Shown: positions 25,684 through 35,464, counted from the first letter of the stretch. The stretch is DNA of 64,000 nucleotides from Streptomyces bungoensis (GCF_001514215.1 NZ_KQ948875.1:49642-113641); one strand, 5' to 3'. Notes: generated by a model from the sequence alone, not told the origin. Program-made: numbers and translations.

Positions 25684-26574
25684 ATGCGCACAGGACTGCT
25701 GGGCACGGGGCCGTGGGCCCGGGCGGCGCACGCCCCGGCCCTGGCCGGGCACACCGGGCTCGACTTCGCCGGGGTGTGGGGGCGGCGACCGGAGGCGGCC
25801 GCCGCGCTGGCGGCGGAGCACGGCGTCCGGGCGTACGGGGACGTGGACGCGCTGCTGGCCGACGTGGACGCGGTGGCGCTCGCGCTGCCGCCGGCCGTGC
25901 AGGCCCCGCTGGCGGTGCGGGCCGCACGGGCGGGGCGCCACCTGCTGCTGGACAAGCCCCTGGCGGTGACGGCCGCCGACGGGCGGGCCGTGGCCGAGGC
26001 GGCGGAGCGGGCCGGGGTGGCGTCGGTGGTGTTCTTCACCACCCGGTTCCAGAAGGAGCCCGAGGCCTGGATCGAGGAGCAGGCCGCCGAGGCGGGCTGG
26101 TTCACGGCGCGGGGGCAGTGGCTGGGGGCGGTGTTCACCGGCGACAGCCCGTTCGCGGCCTCCCCCTGGCGGCGGGAGAAGGGCGCGCTGTGGGACGTGG
26201 GGCCGCACGCGCTCTCCGTGCTCCTGCCGGTGCTCGGCGACGTACGGCAGGTGCTCGCGGCCGCGAACGGCCCCGCCGACACCGTGCACCTGGTCCTCGA
26301 CCACGCCACGGGCGCGTCGAGCACCCTCACGCTGAGCCTGACGGCGCCGCCCGCGGCGGCCGGGGCGGACCTGGAGCTGCGCGGCGAGGCCGGGGTGTCG
26401 CTCCTGCCGCGCGGTTCCGAGGACGCGGTCGCCGCCCTGACCCGGGCCGCCGACGCCCTGCTGACCGCGGCCCGCACGGGCCGCCCCCACCCCTGCGACG
26501 CCGGCTTCGCCCTGCGGATCACCGAGATACTCGCCGCGGCGGAAGCCCGGCTGGCGGGGCAGCCGGGCGACTAG
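25684..26574 (+). CDS. Gfo/Idh/MocA-family NAD(P)-dependent oxidoreductase
   Basis: The 296-residue protein starts with a Rossmann segment (RTGLLGTGPWARAAHAPAL) and carries the family motif LLLDKPLAVTAADG with the catalytic Lys. It continues with a C-terminal beta-sheet substrate domain (WDVGPHALSVLLPVLGDV). The family acts on sugars and cyclitols; the substrate is not predictable. It follows the graspetide maturase in the same direction with a 36-bp gap, so it may belong to that transcript or simply be a neighbour. Confidence 0.88.
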   Translation: MRTGLLGTGPWARAAHAPALAGHTGLDFAGVWGRRPEAAAALAAEHGVRAYGDVDALLADVDAVALALPPAVQAPLAVRAARAGRHLLLDKPLAVTAADGRAVAEAAERAGVASVVFFTTRFQKEPEAWIEEQAAEAGWFTARGQWLGAVFTGDSPFAASPWRREKGALWDVGPHALSVLLPVLGDVRQVLAAANGPADTVHLVLDHATGASSTLTLSLTAPPAAAGADLELRGEAGVSLLPRGSEDAVAALTRAADALLTAARTGRPHPCDAGFALRITEILAAAEARLAGQPGD

Positions 26575-26638
26575 CGGGGTCCGTGCCTGCTTTCGGGCGG
26601 AGCGGGCCGCCCTCGTGGGGGCGGCGTAGCGTGGGAAT

Positions 26639-27745
26639 GTGGGATCGGTCCGCGGCCGGGGGTCGCGTGGGAACGAGGAGGAGCGCGGCTGGCTGCGGGG
26701 CGCACCACCGCCGCGCTGGATCCGTGTGCTGCCGGTGCTGCTGCTGGTGGCGGTGGCCACGATCACGCTGAGCACCCCGGACGCCCGTGATCTCGGTTTC
26801 CTGCTGGGCGCGATCCCGCCGCTCGCCGTGCTGTCGTACGGGCCGCTGGCGACCGCCGGGCTCGGCGCGCTGGTCATCGGCGTCCTCGTCGTGCACGCCA
26901 CCCACCTGGACCGTCCCGGCAACACCGATCTGCTCACCGTCGCCTTCGTCGCGGCGCTGAGCGTCTTCGTGTCGTACGTGCGCAGCCGCCGGGACGCCCA
27001 GCTGGTCATGGCGCGGGGGGTCGGGGAGGCGGTGCAGCGGGCCGTGATGCCGCCGCTGCCCGAACGGGTCGGGCCGGTCGGCTGCACGGGCTTCTACCGG
27101 GCCGCGCAGGACGGGACGCTGGTGGGCGGCGACTTCTACGACGTGCGGGACGGGCCCTGCGGCGTGCGGGCGGTGATGGGGGACGTGCAGGGGCACGGGC
27201 TGGCGGCCATGGCGACGGTGGTGTCGCTGCTGGGCGCGTTCCGGGAGGCGGCACTGGACCAGCCGGACCTGGCGTCCGTCGCCGCCCGCATGGACCGCAG
27301 GCTCGCCAAGGACTCGGCCGGCGTCCGGCACGCGGAGCTGTTCGCCACCGCGGTGCTGCTGGAGTTCTCCGCGGACGGCCGGGCGGTACGGGTGCTGGCG
27401 TGCGGGCATCCGGCACCGGTGCTGCTGCGGGAGGGGCGGGCCCGGGAGGTCGCCGTCGCGCCCGGGCCCCCGCTGGGCATCGGGCTGATCGGCGTCGATC
27501 CGCCCAAGGAGGTGACGGTGCCCCTCGGCCCCCGGGACCGGCTGCTGCTGGCCTCCGACGGGGTCTGGGAGGCCCGGGACGCCTCCGGGTCGTTCTACCC
27601 GCTGCCCGAGCGGCTGGCCGCGCTCGCCGCCACCGCCTCCGCCGACCTGCCCGCGGCGGTCTGGGCGGACCTCGGCCGGCTGCGGTACGAGGTCCGCGAC
27701 GACGCCACCATGCTGGTCCTCACCCCGGGGCCGCGGGCCGGCTGA
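26639..27745 (+). CDS. Membrane-anchored SpoIIE-type PP2C phosphatase
   Basis: The 368-residue protein has three or four N-terminal membrane segments (about residues 28-112) and a cytoplasmic PP2C domain. Catalytic motifs are TLVGGDFYDV, VMGDVQGHGLAAM, LLASDGVWEARD and VRDDATMLVL. It is a probable regulator of an anti-anti-sigma factor responding to a membrane signal. It starts with GTG, and its stop is only 3 bp from the stop of the convergent Lrp gene. Confidence 0.9.
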   Translation: MGSVRGRGSRGNEEERGWLRGAPPPRWIRVLPVLLLVAVATITLSTPDARDLGFLLGAIPPLAVLSYGPLATAGLGALVIGVLVVHATHLDRPGNTDLLTVAFVAALSVFVSYVRSRRDAQLVMARGVGEAVQRAVMPPLPERVGPVGCTGFYRAAQDGTLVGGDFYDVRDGPCGVRAVMGDVQGHGLAAMATVVSLLGAFREAALDQPDLASVAARMDRRLAKDSAGVRHAELFATAVLLEFSADGRAVRVLACGHPAPVLLREGRAREVAVAPGPPLGIGLIGVDPPKEVTVPLGPRDRLLLASDGVWEARDASGSFYPLPERLAALAATASADLPAAVWADLGRLRYEVRDDATMLVLTPGPRAG

Positions 27746-27748
27746 CGG

Positions 27749-28198
27749 TCAGCCCACGTCCCAGAGGAAGCGGTGGGTGTGGATCCCGAAGTACGGGAAG
27801 GACCGGATCTCGCGCACGCCCTCCAGGGGCCGCACCACGTCGTTGACGAAGTCCAGCAGGTCCTTGGGGCCCGGCGTCACCACCTCGGCGAACAGGTCGA
27901 ACCCGCCCGAGGTCAGCACCGCGTACACGACCTCGGGGCGCTCGGCGAGGGCGTCGGCGACCAGGCGGGGGTCGCCGTCGACGCCGATGCCGAGCAGGGC
28001 CATGGCCTGCCCGCCCATGGCCATCGGGTCGGTGACGCCGACGACCTGGACGGCCTTGGACTCCAGCAGGCGCGTCAGGCGCTGCCGGGCGGCCGACGGG
28101 GACAGGCCCACCCTGGGGCCGAGGTCGGCGTAGGCGATCCGGCCGTCGGTCTGCAGCTCCCGCAGGATGGCCCGATCGGTGTCGTCCATGTGCACCAC
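27749..28198 (-). CDS. Lrp/AsnC-family transcriptional regulator
   Basis: The 149-residue protein has an N-terminal HTH (DDTDRAILRELQTDGRIAYADLG and LSPSAARQRLTRLLE) and a C-terminal RAM ligand-binding domain. Such proteins sense amino acids or keto acids. It lies 7 bp downstream of the class III aminotransferase gene in the same direction, so it is co-transcribed and probably regulates it. Confidence 0.92.
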   Translation of the reverse strand: MVHMDDTDRAILRELQTDGRIAYADLGPRVGLSPSAARQRLTRLLESKAVQVVGVTDPMAMGGQAMALLGIGVDGDPRLVADALAERPEVVYAVLTSGGFDLFAEVVTPGPKDLLDFVNDVVRPLEGVREIRSFPYFGIHTHRFLWDVG

Positions 28199-28205
28199 GG
28201 TCCGC

Positions 28206-29555
28206 TCACCCCGCCAGTTCGGCCAGGGCGGCGGCGAACACCTCGGTGTGGGTGTCGACGTCCTGCTCGGTGGTGTCGGGGCACATGAGCGCCATGTTGT
28301 GGAACGGGGTCAGCAGGATGCCGCGGTTGGCGAGGTAGAGGTGCAGGAAGTCCTCCAGCTCGGGGTCGGCGGCCGCCGCGGAGTCGGTGCCGGTGCGCGG
28401 GGCCGGGGAGGTGAAGCGGTACTCGGTGCGGGCGCCGAGGCGGCTGACGGACCAGGGCAGCCGGTGGGCCTCGATGCCGGCCAGGACGCCCGCCTCGAAG
28501 CGTTCGGAGAGCTTGTTCATCCGGGCGAACGCCTCGTCGGTCAGCACGTGCTCCAGGGTGGCCCGCATCGCGGCCACCGACAGCGCGTTGCCCGCCAGGG
28601 TGCCACCGACGCCGCCCATGTCGACGAGGTCCAGGTCGGCGCGGGACAGCAGCCGGTCGGCGAGGCCGGCGGACAGCCCGTAGGCGCCGGCCGGGATGCC
28701 GCCGCCGATCGCCTTGCCGATGGTGAGCAGGTCGGGCTCCAGGTCCCAGGCCGCCGTGCAGCCACCGGGGCCCGCCGAGAAGGTGTGCGTCTCGTCGTTG
28801 ATCAGCAGGGTGCCGTACCGGCTGGTCAGCTCGCGGACGCCGGCGAGGTAGCCGGGGTCGGGCAGGACGATGCCGATGTTGGTGAGCGCGGGCTCCATGA
28901 GGACGGCGGCGACGTCGCCGTGGGCGAGTTCGCGCTCCAGTCCCGCGAGATCGTTGAACTCGGCGACCCGGCTGGTCAGCGTCACGTCGCAGGGGGCGCC
29001 GACGTTGCCGGGGCGGGCGGTGCCGTGGCCGTCCGGGCCGACGACGATCAGCGACTCGTCGACGCTGCCGTGGTAGCAGTAGCTGTTGACGAGGATCTTC
29101 GGGCGCCCGGTGACGGCCCGGGCGAGCCGGATCGCCCACCGGTTGGCGTCGGTCGCGGTCAGCGAGAAGCTCCAGCGGGCCAGGCCGAAGCGGCGGGTCA
29201 GCTCGGCGCCGACCCACTCGGCGTCCTCCGTCGGCAGCATGGCGGTGGCGCCGCCGAGGCCGGCGTACCGGTGGTGGACCGCGTCGGTGACGGCGGCGGG
29301 CGAGTGACCGGCCATGGCGCCCGTGTCGCCGAGGCAGAAGTCGATGTACTCGTGCCCGTCGATGTCGCTGATCCGGGCTCCGCGCGCGCCCGCCAGGTAC
29401 CGCGGGAAGGCTCCGGCGGTCTTGTTCATCCAGGTCATCGGTACCCGGCCGAAGAGGTGGTCGGCCCGGGCGTAGGCCTCCCTGGAGCGCGGGTTGCGGC
29501 GTTCGGCCTCGGCGCTCTCCCGGGCCAGGAGGGTGTGCAGGCGCGTGCGGTCCAT
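28206..29555 (-). CDS. Class III PLP-dependent aminotransferase
   Basis: The 449-residue enzyme has the fold-type I layout: SGATM-like region replaced by GGATAMLPTEDAEWV, the cofactor-binding LLINDETHTFSAGPGG, and the PLP-Lys in LLTIGKAIGGGIPAG. Glutamate-1-semialdehyde mutase-like family members act on amino acids or amines. The ATG (MDRTRLHTLL) was chosen because the longer open frame upstream is not family-like. The co-transcribed Lrp regulator implies amino-acid metabolism; the substrate is unknown. Confidence 0.9.
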   Translation of the reverse strand: MDRTRLHTLLARESAEAERRNPRSREAYARADHLFGRVPMTWMNKTAGAFPRYLAGARGARISDIDGHEYIDFCLGDTGAMAGHSPAAVTDAVHHRYAGLGGATAMLPTEDAEWVGAELTRRFGLARWSFSLTATDANRWAIRLARAVTGRPKILVNSYCYHGSVDESLIVVGPDGHGTARPGNVGAPCDVTLTSRVAEFNDLAGLERELAHGDVAAVLMEPALTNIGIVLPDPGYLAGVRELTSRYGTLLINDETHTFSAGPGGCTAAWDLEPDLLTIGKAIGGGIPAGAYGLSAGLADRLLSRADLDLVDMGGVGGTLAGNALSVAAMRATLEHVLTDEAFARMNKLSERFEAGVLAGIEAHRLPWSVSRLGARTEYRFTSPAPRTGTDSAAAADPELEDFLHLYLANRGILLTPFHNMALMCPDTTEQDVDTHTEVFAAALAELAG

Positions 29556-29627
29556 GGCGTACCTCGGTGGGTGGGGTGACGGAACGACGTGAGCGTACGA
29601 CCGGAAACGCGGCCACATCAAGAGCCT

Positions 29628-29660
29628 ACGCTCGAATCGATTGCCAGCACGCTCGAATCG
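29628..29660. promoter_or_regulatory. 12-bp direct repeats, possible Lrp operator
   Basis: ACGCTCGAATCG occurs at 29628-29639 and 29649-29660, 21 bp apart (two helical turns). They lie 73-105 bp upstream of the aminotransferase start, in the region shared with the divergent small gene. Lrp proteins bind repeated sites on one DNA face. Confidence 0.5.
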
Positions 29661-29768
29661 TGCGCATCGTGGAGTGAGGCTCCCCCGTCGGCACCGTCGA
29701 CCGCCGAACCGGCGCTCGGCGTTCGAACGCGGCACCTCAAACGCCAGCCCGCGCCACCCCTTCCGCCG

Positions 29769-29784
29769 GATAGAAATATCTATC
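29769..29784. promoter_or_regulatory. Inverted repeat GATAG-N6-CTATC in AT-rich promoter island
   Basis: Two 5-bp arms with a 6-bp AT-rich spacer lie about 50 bp upstream of the 155-aa gene. This is the most AT-rich part of the neighbourhood and probably contains promoter elements. Confidence 0.35.
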
Positions 29785-29834
29785 AGCATGCATATGCGCC
29801 GATGGCGGACGAGCGAACTCACCCGGAGCAGTGC

Positions 29835-30302
29835 ATGGCGAACACGATGTGGAGGCGGGGCGTGGAGTGGCTCGCCGCGGCCGCGGCCGACCCCCGCGCG
29901 TGCAAGTGGGAGTGGGACCACGGCGAGGGCATCGCGCTGCTGGAGGCGGGCCGCTTCTGGGACGTGCTCACCGTGCCCGACCGCCTCGGCCTGCTCGCCC
30001 TGGACCTGCTGTGGCGCCCCGGGCTGCCCGTGCCGGGGCCGACCCTGGTGGACACAGCGGCGGGACGGGTCGGGTTCTTCCTGCCGCCGGACCCGTCCGG
30101 GGGGTGGGTCGGTTCCGGCCTGCGGTACGCGGCCAAGGGGTCCTGGGTCGCCGTACCGCCCCCGTACCGGTCCGCCCGGTTCCTGGAGTGGCTGATCCCG
30201 CCGGACGGCAACGGCGTGCTGCATCCGCCCGGCCCCCTGGAGAAGGCCCTGCGGGAGGCGCACGGCGCGCTGGCGGTCCTCGCGCCGATGTGCGGGCGTT
30301 AG
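29835..30302 (+). CDS. Hypothetical protein, primase/polymerase-domain-like fragment
   Basis: The 155-residue soluble protein begins MANTMWRRGVEWLAAAAADPRACKWEW by positions 1-27 and contains FFLPPDPSGGWVGSGLRYAAKGSWVAVPPPY. Actinobacterial small proteins of this type resemble part of bifunctional DNA primase/polymerase domains, but no catalytic acidic residues can be assigned here. The ATG was chosen because GGAG precedes it at good spacing; a start 11 codons upstream lacks one. Confidence 0.7.
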   Translation: MANTMWRRGVEWLAAAAADPRACKWEWDHGEGIALLEAGRFWDVLTVPDRLGLLALDLLWRPGLPVPGPTLVDTAAGRVGFFLPPDPSGGWVGSGLRYAAKGSWVAVPPPYRSARFLEWLIPPDGNGVLHPPGPLEKALREAHGALAVLAPMCGR

Positions 30303-30508
30303 CCGCGTTCGGGCCCGTCCCCCGTGCGCGCCGGTGAGGCGGCCCACCGCGCCTCCGGTTCCGCGGGCACGGTGCGTCCCTGGGCACTCCACTGCGCGAC
30401 GAGCTCAGCGTAGATCGGCTCGCGGTCCCGGTCCGCCGGGGCCCTGCGCCGCGTCCGGTCCCCGCGATCCGTCCGGTCCACCCGGTCCACCCGGTCGATG
30501 ACGTCCAT
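30299..30508 (-). CDS. Small hypothetical protein, 69 aa
   Basis: The protein has an Asp-Arg repeat at its N-terminus (DRVDRVDRTDRGDR) and an ordered-looking segment EPIYAELVAQWSAQGRTVP. The stop overlaps the end of the convergent gene. No good ribosome binding site is visible. The segment looks conserved-protein-like, but coding status is uncertain. Confidence 0.5.
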   Translation of the reverse strand: MDVIDRVDRVDRTDRGDRTRRRAPADRDREPIYAELVAQWSAQGRTVPAEPEARWAASPARTGDGPERG

Positions 30509-30735
30509 ACCGGGGGCAACGCCCGGGGCGGGCCGGCGCTACGCCCTGGCGTCGCCGGCTCACCGGGTCGGGTGAGCCCGGCCCCCGAACGGGGCGTTCC
30601 GCCTGTCCGACAAGCATTACGCGGCGGGCGCCGAGGCCGGCGGGCGCCCGGGCACGGGCGCTCCTATGCTGGGACGACAGGGCTCCGGCGTCCCGCCCCA
30701 CCGCACGTTCGCCTTCCCGTGCCTGGAGTCAGCCC

Positions 30736-31983
30736 ATGCCGCTTCGGTCCGCACGCCTGCGCAGGGGGGCCGCGACCGCCGCCGTGGTGGCGGCGCTGAC
30801 GGCACCGCTCGCCGCTCCCCCCGCCGGGGCGGCGCCCCCCGTGGCGCCCGCCGCCGGCTCGCCGAGCCCCTCCCCCAGCGACTCCACACCAGGCGTCCGC
30901 GCCCTGACTCCCGGCGTCGCCCGCCGGCTGGACGCCGCCGTGCGCGAGGTGATGCGGGAGGCGCACGTGCCCGGCGTCACCGTCGGCGCCTGGACGCCGG
31001 ACCGGGGTGCTTACGTCCGCTCCTTCGGTGTCGCCGACCGGCGCACCGGACGGCCCATGACCCCGGATCTGTACATGCGGATCGGCAGCGAGACCAAGAC
31101 GTTCACCGTGACGGCTCTGCTTCAGCTGGTGGACCGGGGCAGGGTGCGCCTGGACGATCCGATCGGCCGGTACGTCGACGGCGTGCCGAACGGCGACCGG
31201 ATCACGCTGCGGCAGCTGGCCGGCATGCGCAGCGGGCTGTTCAACTACTCGGAGGACGACGCCTTCTTCAGGGCGCTGACCGCCGACCCGCGACGCCCCT
31301 TCACGCCGCGGCAGCTGCTCGGCTACGCCTTCAGGCACCCGGTTCTGTTCCCGCCCGGCAGGAAGTTCTCCTACTCCAACACGAACCTGATCCTGCTCGG
31401 CCTGGTGGTCGAGAAGGAGAGCGGGCAGTCGCTCGGGGGCTACATCGAGCGGCACGTCCTCCAGCCGGCCGGCATGGGGGACACGCTGTTCCCGGGCGGC
31501 GCCGGGTTCCCCCGTCCGCACGCACAGGGCTACACGAACCAGACGGCCGACGGCAGGGTCGCGGAGACGGCCGGCTGGAATCCGTCCTGGGCATGGGCGG
31601 CCGGCGCGATGGTCTCCACCCTGCGGGACCTGCGGGTGTGGGCGCCCACGGTGGCGACCGGCCGGTTCCCGGACGGCCGGCCCATGGTCTCCCCGGCCAC
31701 CCAGCGGCAGCGGCTCGTCACGCCCCCGGGGGCGTTCCCGGGCGCGGGGTACGGGCTGGGCGTCTTCGACGTGCGGGGCTGGATCGGGCACAACGGGTCG
31801 CTGCCGGGCTACGAGTCCCTGACGGTGTACCTGCCCTCGGCGCGCACGACGCTCGTGGTCCTGCTCAACACCGACATCGGCCACGCCGGGCAGGAGCCGA
31901 GCACGCTGTTCGGGGAGGCGATCACGAGGATCATCTCCCCCGGGCACGTCTTCGCCCTGCCCGCGCAGCCGGCGGCCCGCTGA
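30736..31983 (+). CDS. Secreted serine hydrolase (beta-lactamase/D-alanyl-D-alanine carboxypeptidase family)
   Basis: The 415-residue protein has a signal peptide (ending near AGAAPPV) and a penicillin-recognising fold. Catalytic motifs are S118-E-T-K121 (IGSETKTF), Y-S-N (KFSYSNTN) and H-N-G (IGHNGSLPG) replacing KTG. This pattern is typical of class C-like D-Ala-D-Ala carboxypeptidase or esterase relatives acting outside the membrane on cell-wall peptides or esters. It is a single gene followed by a near-perfect hairpin. Confidence 0.92.
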   Translation: MPLRSARLRRGAATAAVVAALTAPLAAPPAGAAPPVAPAAGSPSPSPSDSTPGVRALTPGVARRLDAAVREVMREAHVPGVTVGAWTPDRGAYVRSFGVADRRTGRPMTPDLYMRIGSETKTFTVTALLQLVDRGRVRLDDPIGRYVDGVPNGDRITLRQLAGMRSGLFNYSEDDAFFRALTADPRRPFTPRQLLGYAFRHPVLFPPGRKFSYSNTNLILLGLVVEKESGQSLGGYIERHVLQPAGMGDTLFPGGAGFPRPHAQGYTNQTADGRVAETAGWNPSWAWAAGAMVSTLRDLRVWAPTVATGRFPDGRPMVSPATQRQRLVTPPGAFPGAGYGLGVFDVRGWIGHNGSLPGYESLTVYLPSARTTLVVLLNTDIGHAGQEPSTLFGEAITRIISPGHVFALPAQPAAR

Positions 31984-32004
31984 GCCGGGGCCATTCGTCC
32001 GGGG

Positions 32005-32042
32005 CGGGGCACCGACCGGTCCCCCGTTCCGGTCGTGCCCCG
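32005..32042. terminator. Bidirectional terminator
   Basis: CGGGGCACCGACCGG pairs with CCGGTCGTGCCCCG with a single bulge, 20 bp after the serine hydrolase stop and before the convergent PucR gene. Confidence 0.7.
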
Positions 32043-32113
32043 CGGATGCCGAACTTAGCCCCGGGGAACGGCCGTGGGTACCGCGCCGGTGCCCTTTCCG
32101 GAATGCCGAGGAC

Positions 32114-33658
32114 TCACTTGTGCACAACCGCGCCCGCTTGGCCCCGGTTCGCCCCCTGGTCGTGGAGCACGGGTGCGGGAAGGGCGCCGGTGGCCAGGTG
32201 GGCGAGGACGATCTCCCCCAGGTCGCTGCCGCCGGCCAGCAGCTGGCGTTCCAGCACCGGTTCGGCGGCCCGTACGTGCTCGCGAACGGTCTGGGCGTGC
32301 ACCCCCAGTTCGCGGGCCGCGCGCTCGGCGTTGGCGTCGGCGGCGATCCAGGCGCGCAGGGTGCCGCGCAGGTCGCGGCCGTCGCCGTCCAGCCGGCCCA
32401 GGAGGTCCTCGGCCCAGGCGCACAGCGCGGGCGAGGCGAGCAGGTCGGCCAGCCGGACGGGGGCCGGGGGGTGCGGGGCCGCGGGGTCGGGGGCGAGGCC
32501 GTACGACTCCCGCGCGGCCTCGGTGTTGAGCGCGAGGTGGGCGGCGGCGCGGGTGGTGAGGGTGGAGAAGTCGGCGCCGAGCAGCGCCTCGACGCGGTCC
32601 ATGCGGGCGCGGACGGTGTTGCGGCTGACGCCGAGGACCTTGGCCGCGCTCACGGCGGTGAACTCCAGGCCGAGCCGGGTGGTGGCGAGCAGCTCGGCGC
32701 GGATGTGGTGGGGCAGCGCGTCGAGGGGGCGCAGCACGCCCGCCGACCAGGTGCCCAGCAGGGCCGGGTCCATGAGCCGTTCCGGGTGGGTGCGCTCGGC
32801 GTAGACGGCCGCCTGGTCGGGGCGGAAGCGGGCGACGGCGAGGGCGCTGACGGCCTGCCCGTAGGCGGCGGCGGTCCGGGCCAGGCGCTGGCGGAGGCTG
32901 CCGCCGAGATAGGTGCCCGGCCGGCCGCCGACGAGGGCGCGCAGCCGTTGCCCGGCGCCCTGGCCGGGGCTGACGACGATGACGTGCCCGTCCATCGCGG
33001 GGCAGCGCACGACCAGGGCCCGGCCCTCGGTGGCGTCGGCGCAGGCGTCGGCGAGCGCGTCCCGTTCGGCGGGGGACCCCTCGACGACGTATACCCGGGC
33101 GGTGTCCTCCTCCAGGAGCCCCGGCCACAGCCCGGCGGCGACCCGGCGGGCGGAGACGGTCTCCTCCACCATCAGCAGCTGAAGGATGGCCAGCCGCAGG
33201 TCGGCGGTGGCCCGGCGCAGCCGGCGTCCCGCGTCGGACAGCTCCTGCTCGCGCAGCAGCAGTTCGAGGACGCCGGCGGTGCGGGCGACGATCTCGGCGG
33301 CGCGCCGGTCGAAGGGGCCGGGGCGGGCCACGGCCAGTACGGCTCCGGCCGCCGGGGCCTGTTCGGGGTGGCGTATCCCGGCCATGCGGACATGGCGTGC
33401 GCCGTCCTGCAGGGCGGCGGCGGCGATGCGGCCGGTGACGACGTCGGCCAGCACGCCGGCGTCGAGCGGCAGCCGCTCGCCGGCGAGCAGCCGGCCGTGC
33501 GCGTCCTGGAGGCAGACCGCCGCTCCGACCGTGTGCCCGAGCCAGGTGACGACCCGGCGCGGGTCGCGGACGGCGGGGCGCAGATGGTCCAGCAGCTCCT
33601 GCGACCACCGGTCCGGCGGCTGCCCGGGGCGGGGGCCCTCGTCTGCTCGGCCGGCCAC
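32114..33658 (-). CDS. PucR-family transcriptional regulator
   Basis: The 514-residue protein has an N-terminal GAF-like sensor region (about residues 30-150), a GGDEF-like middle and C-terminal PucR HTH (LEFTAVSAAKVLGVSRNTVRARMDRVE), plus a second HTH-like stretch (ERAARELGVHAQTVREHVRAAE) near the end. The GTG start has an excellent GAGGAGGGG site and was chosen over the longer frame. Two HTH segments in one PucR protein is noteworthy. The target is unknown. Confidence 0.85.
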   Translation of the reverse strand: MAGRADEGPRPGQPPDRWSQELLDHLRPAVRDPRRVVTWLGHTVGAAVCLQDAHGRLLAGERLPLDAGVLADVVTGRIAAAALQDGARHVRMAGIRHPEQAPAAGAVLAVARPGPFDRRAAEIVARTAGVLELLLREQELSDAGRRLRRATADLRLAILQLLMVEETVSARRVAAGLWPGLLEEDTARVYVVEGSPAERDALADACADATEGRALVVRCPAMDGHVIVVSPGQGAGQRLRALVGGRPGTYLGGSLRQRLARTAAAYGQAVSALAVARFRPDQAAVYAERTHPERLMDPALLGTWSAGVLRPLDALPHHIRAELLATTRLGLEFTAVSAAKVLGVSRNTVRARMDRVEALLGADFSTLTTRAAAHLALNTEAARESYGLAPDPAAPHPPAPVRLADLLASPALCAWAEDLLGRLDGDGRDLRGTLRAWIAADANAERAARELGVHAQTVREHVRAAEPVLERQLLAGGSDLGEIVLAHLATGALPAPVLHDQGANRGQAGAVVHK

Positions 33659-33969
33659 CTCATCCCCTCCTCGTCGTCGCGTTGACCTCGGCTTTCGAAC
33701 GGGGACGTTACCCGACGCGCGACTCGGTCCGGTCGCCGGTGCCGTGACATGGCTCCGCCGGCGGCCCGGGGGGGATGGGACGCCGGCGGAGGACACCGCA
33801 ACCCGGAGCGGGGGGGATGGCCCCGGGTGCTTCACAGGTCGGTTGCCCCGCGATCCGCGCCGTACACCTGGCGCCGGCGAAACTTCCTCCGGTCTTTTTC
33901 ACCGGGCGCGCGGCGGCGCCGGGGAGCACCGCGCGTTGCCGCGTCCCGGGTACCGCATAAGCTCGGTGA
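33659..33969. other. Intergenic region between divergent PucR and Sua5/YciO genes
   Basis: No gene, RNA or clear operator was recognised in this ~310-bp region. It presumably holds promoters for both divergent genes. It includes several G-runs. Confidence 0.5.
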
Positions 33970-34590
<621 letters not shown>

Positions 34591-34708
34591 GCGGGCGCCG
34601 GCACCGGCCGCGGCGGAATGGATCTTGCGTGGCAGCATGGCCCGTACCCGCGGCGTTCGCCGGTCCCCCGCCGGCGGCGCCCATTCCTCCAGGGAGGGCC
34701 TTCTCACC

Positions 34709-35464
34709 ATGACCGATGTTCAGGGAACCGCCGTCGACGTCCCCGCCGCGGACGGTGTCGCCGACGCCTACCTCGCCCATCCGGCCGACGGGCGCCCCCG
34801 GCCGGCCGTGCTGTTCTACCAGGACGCCTACGGGCTGCGCCCGCACCTGCGGGCGATGGCCGACCGGCTGGCCGGCGCGGGCTACACCGTCCTGGTGCCG
34901 AACGTGTTCTACCGGCTGGGCCGGACCCCGGTCGTCGAGCTGCCCGAGTTCATCGACCCGGGCGCCGACCCGACCATCTGGAAGCGGCTCGGCCCGGTCG
35001 TCGCCTCGCTGACGCCGGACCTGGTCGAGCGGGACGCGGACGCGTACCTCGGCTGGCTGGCGGACAGCCCGCTGACGACGGACGGCCCGGTGGCGGTCAC
35101 CGGGTACTGCATGGGCGCCCGGCTCGCGCTGCGGACGGCGGCCGCCCGCCCGGACCGGGTCGCCGCGGCGGCCGGGTTCCACGGCGGGCAGCTCGCCACC
35201 GACGCCCCGGACAGTCCGCACCGGGTGGTGGGACCCATCACCGCCGAGCTGTACTTCGGTCACGCCGGCGACGACCCGTCGCTGCCCGCGGAGCAGGTCA
35301 CCCGCTTCGAGGAGGCGCTGACGGCCGCCGGGGTGCGGCACACCTGCGAGGTGTACGGCAAGGCGCGCCACGGCTTCACGCAGGCGGACACCCCGGCCTA
35401 CGACCGGGAGGCCGACGAGCGGCACTGGGCGGCCCTGCTCGACCTGCTCGCCCGCACCTTCTGA
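34709..35464 (+). CDS. Dienelactone hydrolase family protein
   Basis: The 251-residue alpha/beta-hydrolase has the DLH nucleophile Cys in VTGYCMGARLAL, an oxyanion-region YQDAYGLRPHL and catalytic His in ARHGFTQADTPAY. Members hydrolyse dienelactones or related esters. AGGGAGG precedes the ATG. No aromatic-degradation genes lie beside it, so the substrate is unclear. Confidence 0.9.
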   Translation: MTDVQGTAVDVPAADGVADAYLAHPADGRPRPAVLFYQDAYGLRPHLRAMADRLAGAGYTVLVPNVFYRLGRTPVVELPEFIDPGADPTIWKRLGPVVASLTPDLVERDADAYLGWLADSPLTTDGPVAVTGYCMGARLALRTAAARPDRVAAAAGFHGGQLATDAPDSPHRVVGPITAELYFGHAGDDPSLPAEQVTRFEEALTAAGVRHTCEVYGKARHGFTQADTPAYDREADERHWAALLDLLARTF

